Shown here piece after piece: positions 12,392 through 23,889 of a stretch of 64,000 nt of DNA. The stretch lies in assembly GCF_024868665.1 (NCBI RefSeq), contig NC_079902.1, forward strand, positions 20,066,772 to 20,130,771. Reading direction: 5' to 3'. This DNA comes from Triplophysa rosa. Taxonomy: Eukaryota; Chordata; Actinopteri; Cypriniformes; Nemacheilidae. Under the pieces are notes generated by a model, which was given only the letters and a program-made list of their open reading frames with translations, did not search any database and was not told the origin of the DNA. The stretch's first letter is position 1; every line of letters begins with the position of its first letter. The position numbers were made by a program, and so were the translations under genes.

Positions 12392-12912
12392 TTAGAACCT
12401 CACGGAGTTGTTAGGCATAGCCCAACCAGCAGCTCTGCAGATGTCTGGCAGAGAGGCGCCCTGAGCCAGCCACGAGGGGTGAGCCTCACCCCCAACGGGC
12501 AGGGGCGAAAGAGATCGGTATGCCCTAACGAGGGCATCCACGATCGAGTGCGCCAACCTCTGTTTGGAGACAGCCCTCCTGCTGACCTCCGAAACAGACA
12601 AAGAGCTGCTCAGAGCTTCTGGGCTCTGCGTCCGGTCCAAGTAGAGGCGCCGTGCGCGTACTGGACACAACACGGATAGGTTGGGTCTTCCTCCCCTGTG
12701 GGGAGCGCCTGTAGGTTCACCACCTGGTCTCTCGGGAGAGTGGTGGGAACCTTGGGCACGTAGCCGCGGCGGGGTCTCAAGATAACGTGAGAATCCCGGC
12801 CCCGAGTTCTAGGCAATCTGTGGATACGGAGGGTGCTTGTAGATCCCATACCCTCTTGGAGGTGAGCGCCATGCGGAAAGCCGTCTTTATCAAGACTGAG
12901 AAAGAGCGGCAA
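12392..12912 (-). pseudogene. DIRS tyrosine recombinase, broken
   Basis: Two overlapping minus-strand frames carry the recombinase. The upstream frame (12610-12912) has ILRPRRGYVPKVPTTLPRDQV. The downstream frame (12392-12673) has LCPVRARRLYLDRT at residues 2-15, VSKQRLAHSIVDAL at 35-48 and GASLPDICRAAGWA at 72-85, all typical of DIRS recombinases. The frame changes between the two parts. The HxxR active-site area is damaged, reading EAHPSWLAQGA with the arginine not in place. The frame stops with TAA directly after VRF, where the family normally has a tyrosine. Both observations indicate a dead enzyme. Assigning that lost tyrosine as the nucleophile is from family knowledge. Confidence 0.8.
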
Positions 12913-13252
12913 CCCCGAGAGGCTCGAAGGGGGCGGGGCCTCTTGAGGCCCGCCACCTAGGTCGCAAGAGGGTACGGAGCGCGGGTAAGGTGGTCACCCT
13001 CTCGCGCCCCTTAGGAACCTAATGACCAGGTCGTGCTGTCCCAGAGGCTACCCAGCACTTGGGTCATGATGAGCGGCCGTAGCGGCTACATACATTCCCA
13101 GTGTGGAGGGGGAGAGGTTACTCCCCCGTCTCGCTTGAGGACAGGACAGCTCGTACCCGACCGAGCAACTCCGCGGGTCTTCTCACCGAGAAGAGCACCA
13201 GGACGAGAAGAGGCACCACCTATGGGCGTGTAGCCGCCCAGTGGCCGAAGCC

Positions 13253-14077
13253 CTAGCCTGAGTGACGTCCCAACCGGACCGGGGGTGGGTCACTCAGGAT
13301 CTCCTCGTCCCGTCCAGACATGGAGACCAGGTTTTGCCTGGGATGCCGTAACGTGCCCCTTCCCCTGGGGAAGCTGTCCGCCAGGGGGAGCGGCCAGGGG
13401 GGAGTTGTTGTCAGAGCCTTAGCTCCGAGAACCAAGTCCTGGTTAGGCCAAAGGGGCGTAACTAGTACCACTTGATGCTCCTCTTCCCTGGCCTTGCACA
13501 GGACCTGTGCAATGAGGCTCACTGGGGGGAAGCGTACTTCCGCTTGTCCCGCGGCCAGCTGTGCGCAAGGGCATCCGTGCCGAGGGTACCTCGGACAGGG
13601 AGTACCAAAGCGGACAATGGGTGGAGTCCGGGGAGGCAACAGGACCACCTGTGCCTGGCCGAACTGCCCCAAATGAGCCGGCTGCGCGGGGAGGGAGTCG
13701 CCACTCTCCGCGAGGCGTCGACTGACGAGAGAGCGCATCGGCTGTCTGGTTCAGGACGCCTGGGATGTGTGTGGCTCGCAGGGAGCTGATCACCTGCTGA
13801 CTCCAGAGGAGGAGGCGTCGGGCGAGTCATGTTAGCTGCTGTGAGTGAAAGAATACGCCACAGCAGCTGTGCTGTCCGACCGGACCAGCACGTGCTTCCC
13901 TGCACGAGAGGTAGTAGCCTCCTCAATGCAAGTAGCACAACCAACAACTCTAGGCAGTTGAATGCCAACGCAGGCGGGGGCCCGTCCACCGCCCCGACAC
14001 TGCTTGCCCGTTGCACACGGCACCCCAACCTTGCAGGGAGGCATCCCAAAGGGGACCCCTGTCCGCAAGAAGGTCAT
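13253..14077 (-). pseudogene. DIRS RNase H and linker region, frameshifted
   Basis: Pieces of one domain are spread over three minus-strand frames. FNCLELLVVLLALRRLLPLV lies in 13519-14049. GKHVLVRSDSTAAVAY, with the conserved acidic residue, lies in 13832-14077. ISSLRATHIPGVLNQTADAL lies in 13443-13793. These are the ordered motifs of the DIRS RNase H. After them comes the linker that leads into the recombinase (PPWPLPLADS and LRHPRQNL in 13253-13738). At least two frame changes separate the parts. Confidence 0.8.
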
Positions 14078-14310
14078 GGAGACCAGGGGGTTAGGGTGTG
14101 TCGGCAGAAAAGCGTGTGACCATACGCCTGCTGCCGGTGTGCCACGCTCTCCAAGGAACTTGACTCTGCAGCCAGTGTTGGAGCGGTCGTATGTGCATCG
14201 ACCCGAGGGGGACCACCCCCGCCGAGGATGCCATGTATCCCAGGAGCCTCTTGTTACAGGGGGACCGCTGACTGTCTGATCTTCAGGCAGTTCAACACTG
14301 ATCGGGCGCG

Positions 14311-15081
14311 CTAGTCAGTCGCGCTGCCTCTGGGAGGCCGCGAGGGTGCGGGCTTCCTCGTCGTGGGACTCGCGCCCCCCCGGGGGGTGAGCGGGGCCGC
14401 TCGTGAGGACAGAGTCGAGTTCCCTACCGAGAAAGAGGATGCTCTGCGCCGGGGAGAGCTTGCTCTTTTCTCAGTTGACCTGTAGCCCCACTGATCTAGG
14501 TGCCGGAGCACCAGGTCCCTGTGTGTACACAACAGATCTCGAGAGTGTGCCAAAACTTGAGCCAGTCGTCGAGATAGTTCGTACCCGCACACCTCCTTCC
14601 CTACGGGGAAGGAGGGCGGCTTCCACGACCTTCGTAAAGACTCGTGGAGACAGGGACAGACCGAAGGGGAGGACCCTGTACTGATATGCCCGTCCCTACG
14701 GAGGATCGAGACATGAAAGTACGCGTCCTTCAGGTCGATTGCCATGAACCAGTCCTGACGCCTGACGGACGCCAGGATGCGCTTCTGCGTGACCATCCTG
14801 AAAGGCAGCTTGTGTAGGTGCCTGTTCAGAACACGCAGATCCAAGATAGGGCGCAACCCTCCGCCTTTCTTGGGGACAATGAAGTACGGGCTGTAGAACC
14901 CGCTGAACATCTCGGCCGGTGGGACGGGCTCGAAGTACGGGGGCATCCCTGCCTCTGACTGAGGTAAACCCTGGAACTTGGGCGGACGTGTAGCGAACTG
15001 AATCGCGTAGCCGAGACGGATCGTCTTCCTCAGCCAGCCTGACAGTCTGGGAAGCTGAGACCAGGCTCCCAGAACTGACAC
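14311..15081 (-). pseudogene. DIRS reverse transcriptase, frameshifted
   Basis: The 256-residue frame carries GFYSPYFIVPKKGGGLRP at residues 61-78, DLRVLNRHLHKLPF at 81-94 and the first catalytic block AIDLKDAYFH at 114-123. These match DIRS-clade reverse transcriptases closely. Just after this block some sequence appears missing and the frame changes. The second catalytic block, NYLDDW, is present at about 14559-14579 in another minus-strand frame. Later family-like residues (HSRDLLCTHRDLVLRHL) return in the first frame. The enzyme is therefore broken between its two catalytic blocks. Confidence 0.88.
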
Positions 15082-15129
15082 AGGGGGACTAGAGGTTTGA
15101 TCTGCTTCATCGCCCCCGTGGAGGGTGGT

Positions 15130-16304
15130 TCAATGGCTAGCAGTACGGATTCCTTGCCGGGGGAGGACCCCCGGGGAGGAGATCGGCTCTGCTGTTTTTC
15201 CTGCCTGGCGATTGTCCGGCTCGTCTGTCTGAGAGTGCTGAAGGCTGGTGTTTATACTCGACATTGCGCTTCGCCATGACGCAACGTCCAGTTTGCCGTT
15301 CACCGTCGTGCAGAGGGTGAGAGCAGCTGTGGTAACCCAGAGAGAGAGGAAACTCTCCTTTTTGAGAGTAAGTGGGCGCCAGCCCCCCGGAGGGGCCAGC
15401 AGATGGAGGGACGGGGCAGGATCCGTCCCTATCCGACTTCCCAGCGATGTGGCTGGGGTCGGGCCCAATGGTAGCCTCGATCCCCCTGAGGTGATCCCAT
15501 GACAGCCGCTGCCCGCGGCTGCTGATGGGGCGATGGTCTCTTCTTCGCTGTCTCCTCCAGGGGGGGCCGCCTGAGTGGGGGGCGCCAGAGCTGGAGGGCG
15601 TTGAAGAGGACCAGGGCTGCTGGGAAGCAGACAGTGCACGGGACTCGATGGCCGAGGCGGCCAAGTTGCGGCACGGAGGACTGCTTCTTACTGTCGAGAA
15701 CCCTCCGGGGAGGCCGCGTGCGGGCTCACCCCCCCCGCCCCCCCAACGGGCGGGGGGTGAGCGGGGCCGCTGCGGCTCGACAGTAACACCAACCAGCCCC
15801 CCCTTGCGAGACGGGTACTTTTTCCTGGGCTCGACCCCCCGAGGGAGGGAGCCCGAGGAATCGTCGGAGTCGGATGGCAGTACGTCACCCCCCGATGCTG
15901 CAAGAGAATCTCATCATCATGCATCGTGTCCGAATACGTGATTGAGGAATAAGACGGCGGACCGTCTTTTTTGGGGAACGGTCAGACGAGCGAAACGAGG
16001 TGTGAACGGTCCGTGAGCCGTGGCTGGCGGATTATCGCTCACAGTAATCCTCATATCACCCTCGCTGCTTGCCATAGCGGACGGCAGGGCCGTAGTCCTG
16101 CCGCCACGGAACGGGGAGCAAACGAGGTGGTGGCTGAGTCCCGTGGGAACACAGCCACCTGTGACGCAACGTCTGAATCGTCACACCCGCAGTGCAGGCA
16201 GGACGTATCCACAACGTCTGCCCCAGCGTACTGGAAGCAGGCATTGTGTCCGTCCCCCTCCTCGATGAGTGTGTTGCACCCATGAGAACAGCGGGACAAG
16301 CCAC
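15130..16304 (-). pseudogene. DIRS gag-like region, degenerate
   Basis: Several overlapping minus-strand frames lie upstream of the reverse transcriptase. The best (16051-16299) has CSHGCNTLIEEGDGHNACFQ followed by CLHCGC, a Cys/His-rich start of the kind seen in fish DIRS gag proteins. Frames at 15130-15664 are proline- and serine-rich and have no clear motif. Low-complexity C/G runs near 15730-15770 may have caused slippage. Confidence 0.6.
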
Positions 16305-16487
16305 GCTGGAGAAATTTACTCTTTTAGAAAAGGAAATTTTTGCTCGAACACCTCCGGAACTGCCGAGACGCCCGGGGGAGAGTCACTGCAGGAAGGGACC
16401 GTCCGCTGTCCACGTCGTAAATTCCAGCAGAAAGAATGATCACCCAGATCGTAGAGAAGCTCACCAGATGCGTAGGCTCTGAAGAAC

Positions 16488-16597
16488 AAAAGGTGAATGA
16501 ATAAGCACGCCGGCTTCCCTCTTATACCCGGACATCCGGGGAGGAGCCCGGCATGCAAATTTAATTCGCCAATTTTCATTGGCCTTTTCTAAATACT
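16488..16597 (-). repeat. DIRS inverted terminal repeat (5' side)
   Basis: This is the partner of 11371-11480. Read on the minus strand it also begins AGTATTTAGAAAAGGCCAAT. Differences seen are at GAATT versus GAATG, CCGGG versus CCAGG, and GCTTATT versus GCTCATT. Confidence 0.92.
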
Positions 16598-16622
16598 CAG
16601 AAGATGATAGGTTCTCAAGACA

Positions 16623-16674
16623 AACCCCATTCTGTCGGTTCGACACAACGTCGAGAGACCGACAGAAAGGGAAC
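16623..16674. repeat. DIRS outer 5' edge, partner of the internal complementary region
   Basis: It is the perfect inverted partner of 11602-11653. Sequence matching the flanking MITE resumes directly after it (TGTTGGTCCCC), so this is the element's right boundary. Confidence 0.88.
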
Positions 16675-16861
16675 TGTTGGTCCCCATTGACTTCTATTGT
16701 ATGGACACAAAACCAATGCAAGTCAATGGGTAACAACAGTTTTGGTTACCAACATTTTTTTAAACATCCTCTTTTGTGCTTTTTTCTTTTGTGTTTAAAA
16801 TGACAACACGGTGAGTAAATGATGACAGAATTTTTATTTTGAAGGTGAACTATTCTTTTAA

Positions 16862-19800
16862 GTATTTTAGGGAGGAACTAATTTCACTAATGAAACTAAA
16901 TTACAAGAAAACCTTTTTTTAGAACAGCCAATGAAATCCATTTAAGTAACAAAATGTTCAGAAATGTTCATTGGCCTTTGTCAAAAAAACAACAACAACA
17001 CATTTTTACCCAAAAGCAACACCACAAAATAATCAATTAACCTATAAACTAATTAATTTAAATGTCAACTTTAAAATCAACTGCTGCTACATTTGAATAA
17101 TTTCAGATCTGGTGTTTCCTAAAGACATCCAAAAAGCAAAGAAAATTAATCAGTCTACATCTCAAAAACAAATACATAAGTACAACTTTGCTGCACATTT
17201 TACATTTCATCTGGAGCTATATTTAAAACTCAAAGCTTAGCACAAAACTGATCCGACTGGCACTGATCGCCTTTCCCCAGTCCATCAAAGTCACACGATG
17301 ACATCAAAATAGATAACGCACACAGGAGAAAATGCACAAACCCAAAGACCCTGCCACAAACATGGAGAACAATTATGCGATGCCACGATAAAATATGCAC
17401 CAGTGCATTTTACCATAAATAATTGTTTTGTTCTACAGGGAAGCATTTTCGACACAAGAAACAGAATGAAGCGTGATATTGGAAATTCTGCTGTAAATAT
17501 TAGCACATGAGACGAGTGTTTGTCTGACTCCAGAGACGATACAGATGTGGGAAGTGGCCCTTGTACTGTCTGGTTTGAACGTTCAAAGAATCCGATACAC
17601 AAATATCTATTTTGTCCCTGTGTGGTCAAAAGGGACACATGGTGGATTTACATAAGGACGTACGTATGTGTATTTTCATAAAATCCGCACTAGTAATTGC
17701 TTGTATTCTCGTTCCATTTTGTGTACATAAGTTATTAAATTAGGAGGATAGAAATCTCATTATATAACTAGCAGGATAGAAATCTCATTACATAACATCT
17801 CGCTGACTGTTCACACTAAGGTCCCCGCCTTCATTTCCTGTTGACAGAACTGCCTTGCAAAGCTTCTTTTCCACGATACGAAAACTTGTCTGAAATGCAA
17901 TTACACATGTGTGAGTTAATGAAATAAAGTAGTGATTACAAAGCAGCGTGCGCGCGTGTGTGTGTGTCACAGCCTACTTTCATGTCCACACACCTGCACG
18001 CGAGCAAAGCTTTTCTCTGACAGCCGAGTCATTAGGGCCAGTTTTAGTCTGCAGCATTTAATTAAGGCTTAAAAATGAGGTCGGCGTGAGAAGGACAAAC
18101 GTATTCTAATAAAGTCTGAACTCACAAAGATTCACGGTCGCCTTTCACACCCCGCCCCGATAACCTCCCACCTCAAAAACTAGAGATAAACTGCTTACGC
18201 CGCACACGTCAAATTACTCATCGCTGACTTTTGATACGTTCCTGACGGTCTGTCATTCTTCGTATGAGCCCTTGAGGCCCCGTAGATCCTTTACACTGCA
18301 AAAATCAATCTCGACAGGTGGCTCTCGAGGGCCCCATGTTTGAGAGAGAAGGGTCAGCCGTGTGAGGTGAGCTTGACCTCGGCACTATGCTGATTCTGAC
18401 ACGGTACACCTGCCCGGTTCGATCAGCACGCGTTGTCAGGTGGTGACACGACGGGGTCGTCCGCGCTCGGCGCCCTTGCGGCTAGCAGAGCACTGATGCG
18501 GAAACATTACGGAAACTCGCTCACCTCTGGGATTCCACAATGAGCCACTGATAAAATGTTAGAGCTTTGAAATGTTTACACATGCCACGCGTGTGTATCA
18601 TCCGGGATGTCTTTTGGTGTTTACCGACGGCGCGCGATCTCGTCTCGAGAGTCTTTTAGCACACAAGACGTGGTGTTAAAAGGTCACGGAAGGCAGCGTC
18701 GAAGCAGAACGGACTCAGCCGGCATGCAAAATCACATTGATCAGCTTCATAAATCTATGTATAGATTTCATAAAAGCGTGCACGGGCGTTGATAAAGTCG
18801 AAATCCGGGCGTTACGTGCAAAGGGACAGGCTTTCAAACAAGATTACAAGTGATGAAAATGATGCGGACACTAATGGCAGATGCTATTCTTGGCCGGTAA
18901 TCGCCGGCAAATGACTACAGGAAGCCTGCGGGTGGGAAATATATTCCTTTTACTTTAGGCTCTGCTTATTTCCCTCTTTTCATCTGCACAACCTCTATAC
19001 ACGCCACATAAGAGCTCAGACAATTTATATGCTGAGTGGAGTTGGAAATTCTTTTTCATCAAGACAAAAATGACAGTTTGCACTCTTCACGCATTCCTGC
19101 CCTCGCGCATCGGCGACGCAAAACAGCCTGCTGCCGTTCAGAAAATTAAAGCCAGTAATGTTATTTTTCCCATCAAGAGCTCTGGTTTTTGATTTATGTC
19201 GTATGTGTTTTAAATATTGATCAAATTAATGCATCGGTGCGTGGCATCAACTGGAAATGTAGGTGTCACAACCGGACAAATTTACAGCGTTAAAGAGGTG
19301 AACGCTGACTGTTATAAATGATAAGGAATGTGATTAATATTCAGTTGCCATCTAGAGAATATAATCCTATGCTATTAATTTTCAGTGCCACTGCACTAGT
19401 GCCCATAACTCATGCCAAAAATGAATCAATAAATCATGATTCATGGCAGCTATATGGAGGCCAAATATTGTGCGGCCACCAGGAAGCTTTTCAAGAGGTT
19501 ATTTGCCGCCGACGGATCAAATAGTGGCATATGTTTTTCAGTAACATGAATGCGGTACCACCCACAACATCTGAGAGGTCTCGAGATGAAGTCAGCAGTG
19601 ATAGAACGACATGTATGATCTGTCACAACGAACATATTACACGCGTGGCGGCTCCTGCTCAACTTTTGATTAAAAAAAAATTGATTCAAATGTTCTGAAA
19701 TGGGACAAACGTCCTTGATTATTTAGCTATAAAGCAAACTAACATCTCTGTTTCTGACCAGTGAAAGAGAAGAGGAGAAATAGAAAACCCGGAATCGGAG

Positions 19801-20394
19801 AGGAGTGATAACAGAGCTCGGAGGATCTGCTGTCACTTCACTCAAGCCAAACACACTGATCCGGAGGATACAATTCTGACACCATTCTTTCTTTTTCATG
19901 TTAAATGTCAAAGTCCATTTGTCTTTCTAGTCGCCTTTATGAGATCTTGGAACGTGAGAGCCAGAGAGCAGAAGGACAGAAAAGCGTTTCTCCAGCAGCT
20001 CCTAACCGCTGTCACACCATTACAGTTAATACGTACTCTGCTGTTTGAAAAGAGGCCATTTGGAAATCTGCGCACCGCTGTGATAACCGGGGAGATGACA
20101 GTTCTTGTTCTCCCTCAGCCTCACCTGCCACTACCTGTCCGTGACATCTCGACTCAGTCAGCCAAATGTCACAAAGCAGAAAGTGAAATATCAAGCTGGC
20201 ATCAGCTGGAAATGACGGGAGGGAAGGAAAGATCTTCTGAGATGTTGCCCTCGCTGGTGGAGCAAACATCACGCGATCCCTGGACTCGCACCGCACTAGA
20301 TGACAGCTCACCCTTCAGATGTTTGTCACGAGATATCATGCAGCAGTTTGACAGTAATTATACCCCTGTTATAAGGCTGTCATACAATACTAAA
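16862..20394. other. Long unannotated stretch, possible conserved non-coding DNA
   Basis: No repeat family is recognised over most of it apart from a short (GT)n at 17953-17967. Parts such as 18000-18130 and 18830-18980 are compositionally complex and rich in ATTA and TAAT words. That is compatible with regulatory DNA but proves nothing without alignment. The long plus-strand frame at 19939-20466 runs into a SINE and has no domain. Confidence 0.35.
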
Positions 20395-20520
20395 CTAAGA
20401 CATTTACATTTTACATTTATGCAAGTGCTGTGCATTTTATCAGAATGTGCATTCTTTGATAATTGAAGCCACAACCTTTACCCTGCTATCGTAAAGCTCT
20501 ACCAATTGAGCTACAGGACG
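20395..20520 (-). mobile_element. tRNA-derived SINE fragment
   Basis: On the minus strand it starts TCCTGTAGCTCAATTGGTAG, a Pol III A-box-like tRNA head, and ends in the TAAATGTAAAATGTAAATG tail. The middle, including a clear B box, is shortened. Confidence 0.75.
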
Positions 20521-21265
20521 AAAAGACGTGGTTATACAAAAGTACCATATAATACCATTGTTTTTTTTAGGAGGATGTGATACGATACACAATACTGGGT
20601 TCACAACTATAACAGTCACAAAATAAAAAAAAGTAAAAAAAACGGATATTCAAATAACTATTCAATATAATTGTTTATTGTAATTTTTTTAGTTTTTTTC
20701 AAAGAATTGAGAATATTTAAGGTTTAATTAAAGTTATGCAAGTACATTAAAAAAAATTAAGAGGCATGCCAGTAAAAGATGAAACTATATATAATAAAAT
20801 TGTATTTTAACATTGGTAAAAAGAATTAAGAATGCTAAGCCCTAAAAAAAATTTGAGATGCACCAGTATATCAGCCAATAATGCGTAACAGTTAATAAAA
20901 GCTGTTTTTTTACAACTGATAGTTTAAAATCAGCCGTTGATCAGGGCCTATATATCCTGTCAATCAAAAAAGGATAGGAAGATGCAATGAATTTGTGCTC
21001 TGTATACAGAAAATGTTAAGAAACATCACCAGTTAAATGTTGATGCAGTTCACATTATTAAAGAAAATCACCATAGCTCTACGATACATCTTTTTGTATC
21101 ACGATATGTCATGTACAATTTTTCCCAGTTCTTATAAAGAAATCTTGCATGTTTTTTTTTACAAAATATATTCTTGGAAGCAAATCGTACCAAGGTATTT
21201 CCATAGTACATTTCATTTTAGTACCATAGTACACAACCAAATTTTTGCCACCTGATGCTTAGGCT
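20521..21265. other. AT-rich unannotated stretch
   Basis: A/T runs only. No gene or clear repeat boundary is visible. Confidence 0.3.
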
Positions 21266-22420
21266 TTCCTGTAGCTCAGTGGTTAGAGCATGGCGTTAGC
21301 AACACTAACTGAGCGTTCAGACCGCCGCCGTCGAGAGCGTCAAAAATCGCTCTGGCCGCCCTGCCAACAACGATGTAGAAAGAGTCTTGGGCGCGCTGAC
21401 GCTCTGACGTAAATCGAAATCTTATCTTGTATTTAAAGGGACCGCAAGCAAACAAGCTTGTTGATCTTGTGCAGACTGACCACAAGAAATTGATCGGTGG
21501 AAAGAACTTTATTGTAGTTACACGTTTGCTAACGAAATAAACCAATTAAAAGCCATTTGTGTGGTGTGGCTTTTGTGTTCATGGTTAAGTGCTAGTCTAA
21601 TTTCAACATTATAGGAGACATTTACTAGCCTTGGTCTTTAATTAACATTAATTTGTGTGCAACCTACATTACAAACTCTCCTGGTCGAAGTGTAACGTTA
21701 GCTTTAATGCAGTTGGTCAAAGCGGTGTTATTTTGAGCAAATGAATTTCATTCCCGCTGGAAAACAAGCGTTCTGTTGTTGCATATGTTGCATATAAATA
21801 GTTTATTTAATATTCTGCAGCAGTAACACTGTTTTGCATGCTCTGGCGCTAAAGTTAGCATGAAATTCCAGAATTTATTTACAGAAAATTTATAACGTTA
21901 ATGCACATCATCAGCAACTCAACAGGAAAACAAACAATCTCAAACACTTTGGTCCACGCATAATTTTTTTAATTTATGTCCCTGTACGCAAACAGGGACG
22001 CGTCGTATAGGATTGGGAAACCCGCCACAGCAATTACCAACTTCTCCTCCATTTTGCTTGGGAACTAATGTGGTCGGAACCAAAGTTTACAGGGCTGCTT
22101 TCTCTGTAATCATCTCAAGCGATGGACTTCTACGTTCTGATTGGTTGCCGCCGAACCGCGTCATAGCTCATTACCATAAAGTTGACCTGATTTCAACTCT
22201 CCTTGACGCCCTCAACGGCCAAGACGCGCCGCTCCTCGCCGCTGCTCGCCGCCGGCTCACATTGAAAATGAATGACTTTCGGCCACTTTGACGCTCTCAA
22301 CGGCGGCGGTCTGAACGCACAGTAAGGTCATGGGTTCGATCCCAGGGATTGCACATACTCAGAAACAAATGTATAGTATAATGCAATGTAAATCGCTTTA
22401 GATAAATGGATGTAAATCTG
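21266..22420 (+). mobile_element. tRNA-derived SINE split by a DNA element
   Basis: The head CCTGTAGCTCAGTGGTTAGA (A box at about 21272-21282) is separated from GGTCATGGGTTCGATCCC (B box at 22333-22343) by the element at 21309-22322. The tail AATGTAAATCGCTTTAGATA is typical of fish SINEs. Removing the insert and one TAA rejoins the two parts in the normal SINE order. Confidence 0.88.
21309..22322. mobile_element. TIR element inserted in a SINE, PIF/Harbinger-like target
   Basis: It has 36-bp inverted ends (21309-21344 and 22287-22322) starting CTGWGCGTTCAGACCGCCGC, with only two differences between them. It is flanked by TAA on both sides (21306-21308, 22323-22325). A 3-bp TAA duplication points to PIF/Harbinger, though the ends are not ones I can match to a named family. 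Further GCCGCC-rich segments lie just inside both ends. The longest internal frame (22013-22291 plus) has no recognisable transposase. Confidence 0.85.
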
Positions 22421-23376
22421 ATACCATTACTGTACCCATGTAGGATTACAGTATTTTTGTAAGTGTAAAATGTAAACATGATAAATCTATTATAATCATC
22501 CAGCCAGGTATATCAAAACATGTACCCTAGTGGTTTCTTTGAATAACTATACACGCTTATGATAATCTGACAGCTACAGACCAAATCCTATTTTTTAGGC
22601 ATCGCTGCAATGCATTATATAACTCTTCACCAGCACAACATCCTGCTATGAATTCAAACACGGTTAGAAAGAAAACTACATTATTCTAGTCAGTGTAAAT
22701 CTATTCCTACAAAATACTCAGCTCTTCACTGAGAAAACAGGATTTAATATTCACAGCGCAAGAGAAAAATGCACCATCCCGAAGGTATTTAATAAAAATG
22801 ATGCTCTTGTATACAGCAGTGTAGTTTACTACACTAGAATAATTGACTGTTTGGACATGTGCTGGACCACAGTGCACGATTTCTGATTCAAGGTCGTGCT
22901 GTACGAGCACATTTCAAATACTCACGGCCAACGTCAAAACATTGACATGGGCGTGAAGCACACTATATGTTTTCCTTCCTTTCCTGTAATTCTGCCTCTT
23001 AAACCGGAGCTCAGCGAGCTGTCAACACATGTCATCCTGCTAATCTCATTCTGTTTTTTCTAAGCCTTGTGACTTTAACTTTGAAAAGTTTGCTCGCTCT
23101 CCGGGGTCACATATAACGCTTGTCTCTGTCCTAATAGGGAATAACAAGACGGCGACGAATCAATGTGCTGGAAAAAATCATTAATAATAATCACAGGATT
23201 TATTGGCATTTGTAAGGCGGCAGCTACAAACCCCAAGTGTGTTTTGTCAATGACTAGAATAATTTAAATTCAGGGAGGAGAAAGATGTATTACGACCCCA
23301 GATGGCAGGATGTGGAGGAACCCCTTATAAATCTTCTGGAAAGGAGTCACAAATTTACAATAATATGGCGCTTGGG
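22421..23376. other. Unannotated stretch
   Basis: No gene or recognised repeat is visible. Sequence at 23140-23340 is not repetitive in this window. Confidence 0.35.
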
Positions 23377-23663
23377 TTAAAGCAACAATGAGCCGTTTTT
23401 CAACCTTAGAATAATCTCTCTAAAATTACTTTAGTGGTTGGACACCTCTTAACTGGATGAATTTTACTGCCGCTGCTACCTAAGCAGCCCTCTATCGGCT
23501 GAAATCACACTTGTAACTTTGGTTTGCGGGTAGGTTTCCAAGCCCCGCCCATCACCTGCTTTACGGCACACGTCACGTTTTACTCATAGCCTGGGAAAAG
23601 TCAGCCAACACCTAACAATAAGACGAAACGATCTAGTTCAACGCAAGTCTCCAAACCATCACC

Positions 23664-23835
23664 ATGGCAGAGCCAGCAAATAAAACAAAGAGGAAAAGAG
23701 AGAATGATCGGACACAAGCCCGAACACGAATCAATATCTGACGGACTTGCACTCAGTGAGGCGAGCTGCAAGAGGCAACAGGTTGCAAAACGGATGGAGA
23801 CCTAACGTTAGCCTTCCTGCTACTGGATTTGAAAG
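23664..23835 (+). pseudogene. Transposon-encoded ORF fossil, RxNIG type
   Basis: An ATG frame reads MAEPANKTKRKRENDRTQAR then TRINI and hits a stop. In a shifted frame it continues GELQEATGCKTDGDLTLAFL then LLDL. The same word order (TRINIG, RWRQLRQAKGLKDD) occurs in the element at 58031-58721. The protein family is unnamed to me. Confidence 0.55.
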
Positions 23836-23889
23836 TCTTATATATACATTTTTTTCTTACTGTCCTATACTGGTTCACAATTTATAACC

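Larger units (their letters stand above)
11365..16674 (-). mobile_element. DIRS-type retrotransposon, degenerate
   Basis: DIRS elements are retrotransposons that integrate with a tyrosine recombinase and carry inverted terminal repeats plus an internal complementary region. All of this is visible here. There are 110-bp inverted repeats at 11371-11480 and 16488-16597. A 52-bp segment at 11602-11653 is the exact reverse complement of the outer segment 16623-16674. On the minus strand, in order, come gag-like, reverse transcriptase, RNase H and tyrosine recombinase fragments. The element is GC-rich against AT-rich flanks. It is about 5.3 kb long and every frame is interrupted. The left edge is uncertain by about 7 bp. 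The lack of target duplication fits recombinase-mediated insertion. Confidence 0.93.
11238..16857. mobile_element. MITE family A copy split by the DIRS element
   Basis: The first arm (AATAGTTCACC near 11250 to ATGTTGGTAAC at 11354-11364) and the second arm (TGTTGGTCCCCATTGACTTC from 16675 to GGTGAACTATTCT at 16857, then TTAA) together make one MITE. The DIRS element lies between them. Comparison with intact copies places the insertion just before the central turn and shows no target duplication. Confidence 0.75.

Noticed and set aside
11410..16285. Many plus-strand frames of 60-138 codons in the GC-rich block
   Set aside because: They are antisense shadows of the minus-strand DIRS genes. Only the minus frames carry RT, RNase H and recombinase motifs.
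11365..16674. GC-rich block as foreign or bacterial DNA, or as an endogenous retrovirus
   Set aside because: The DIRS-specific RT and recombinase motifs, inverted terminal repeats and internal complementary region explain it. There are no direct LTRs.
19939..20466. 175-codon plus-strand frame as a gene
   Set aside because: It runs into a SINE, has no domain and no splice context, and the opposite strand is also open for 99 codons.
21266..22420. Functional tRNA gene at the A and B boxes
   Set aside because: The boxes are separated by a 1-kb insert, and the tail is that of a SINE.
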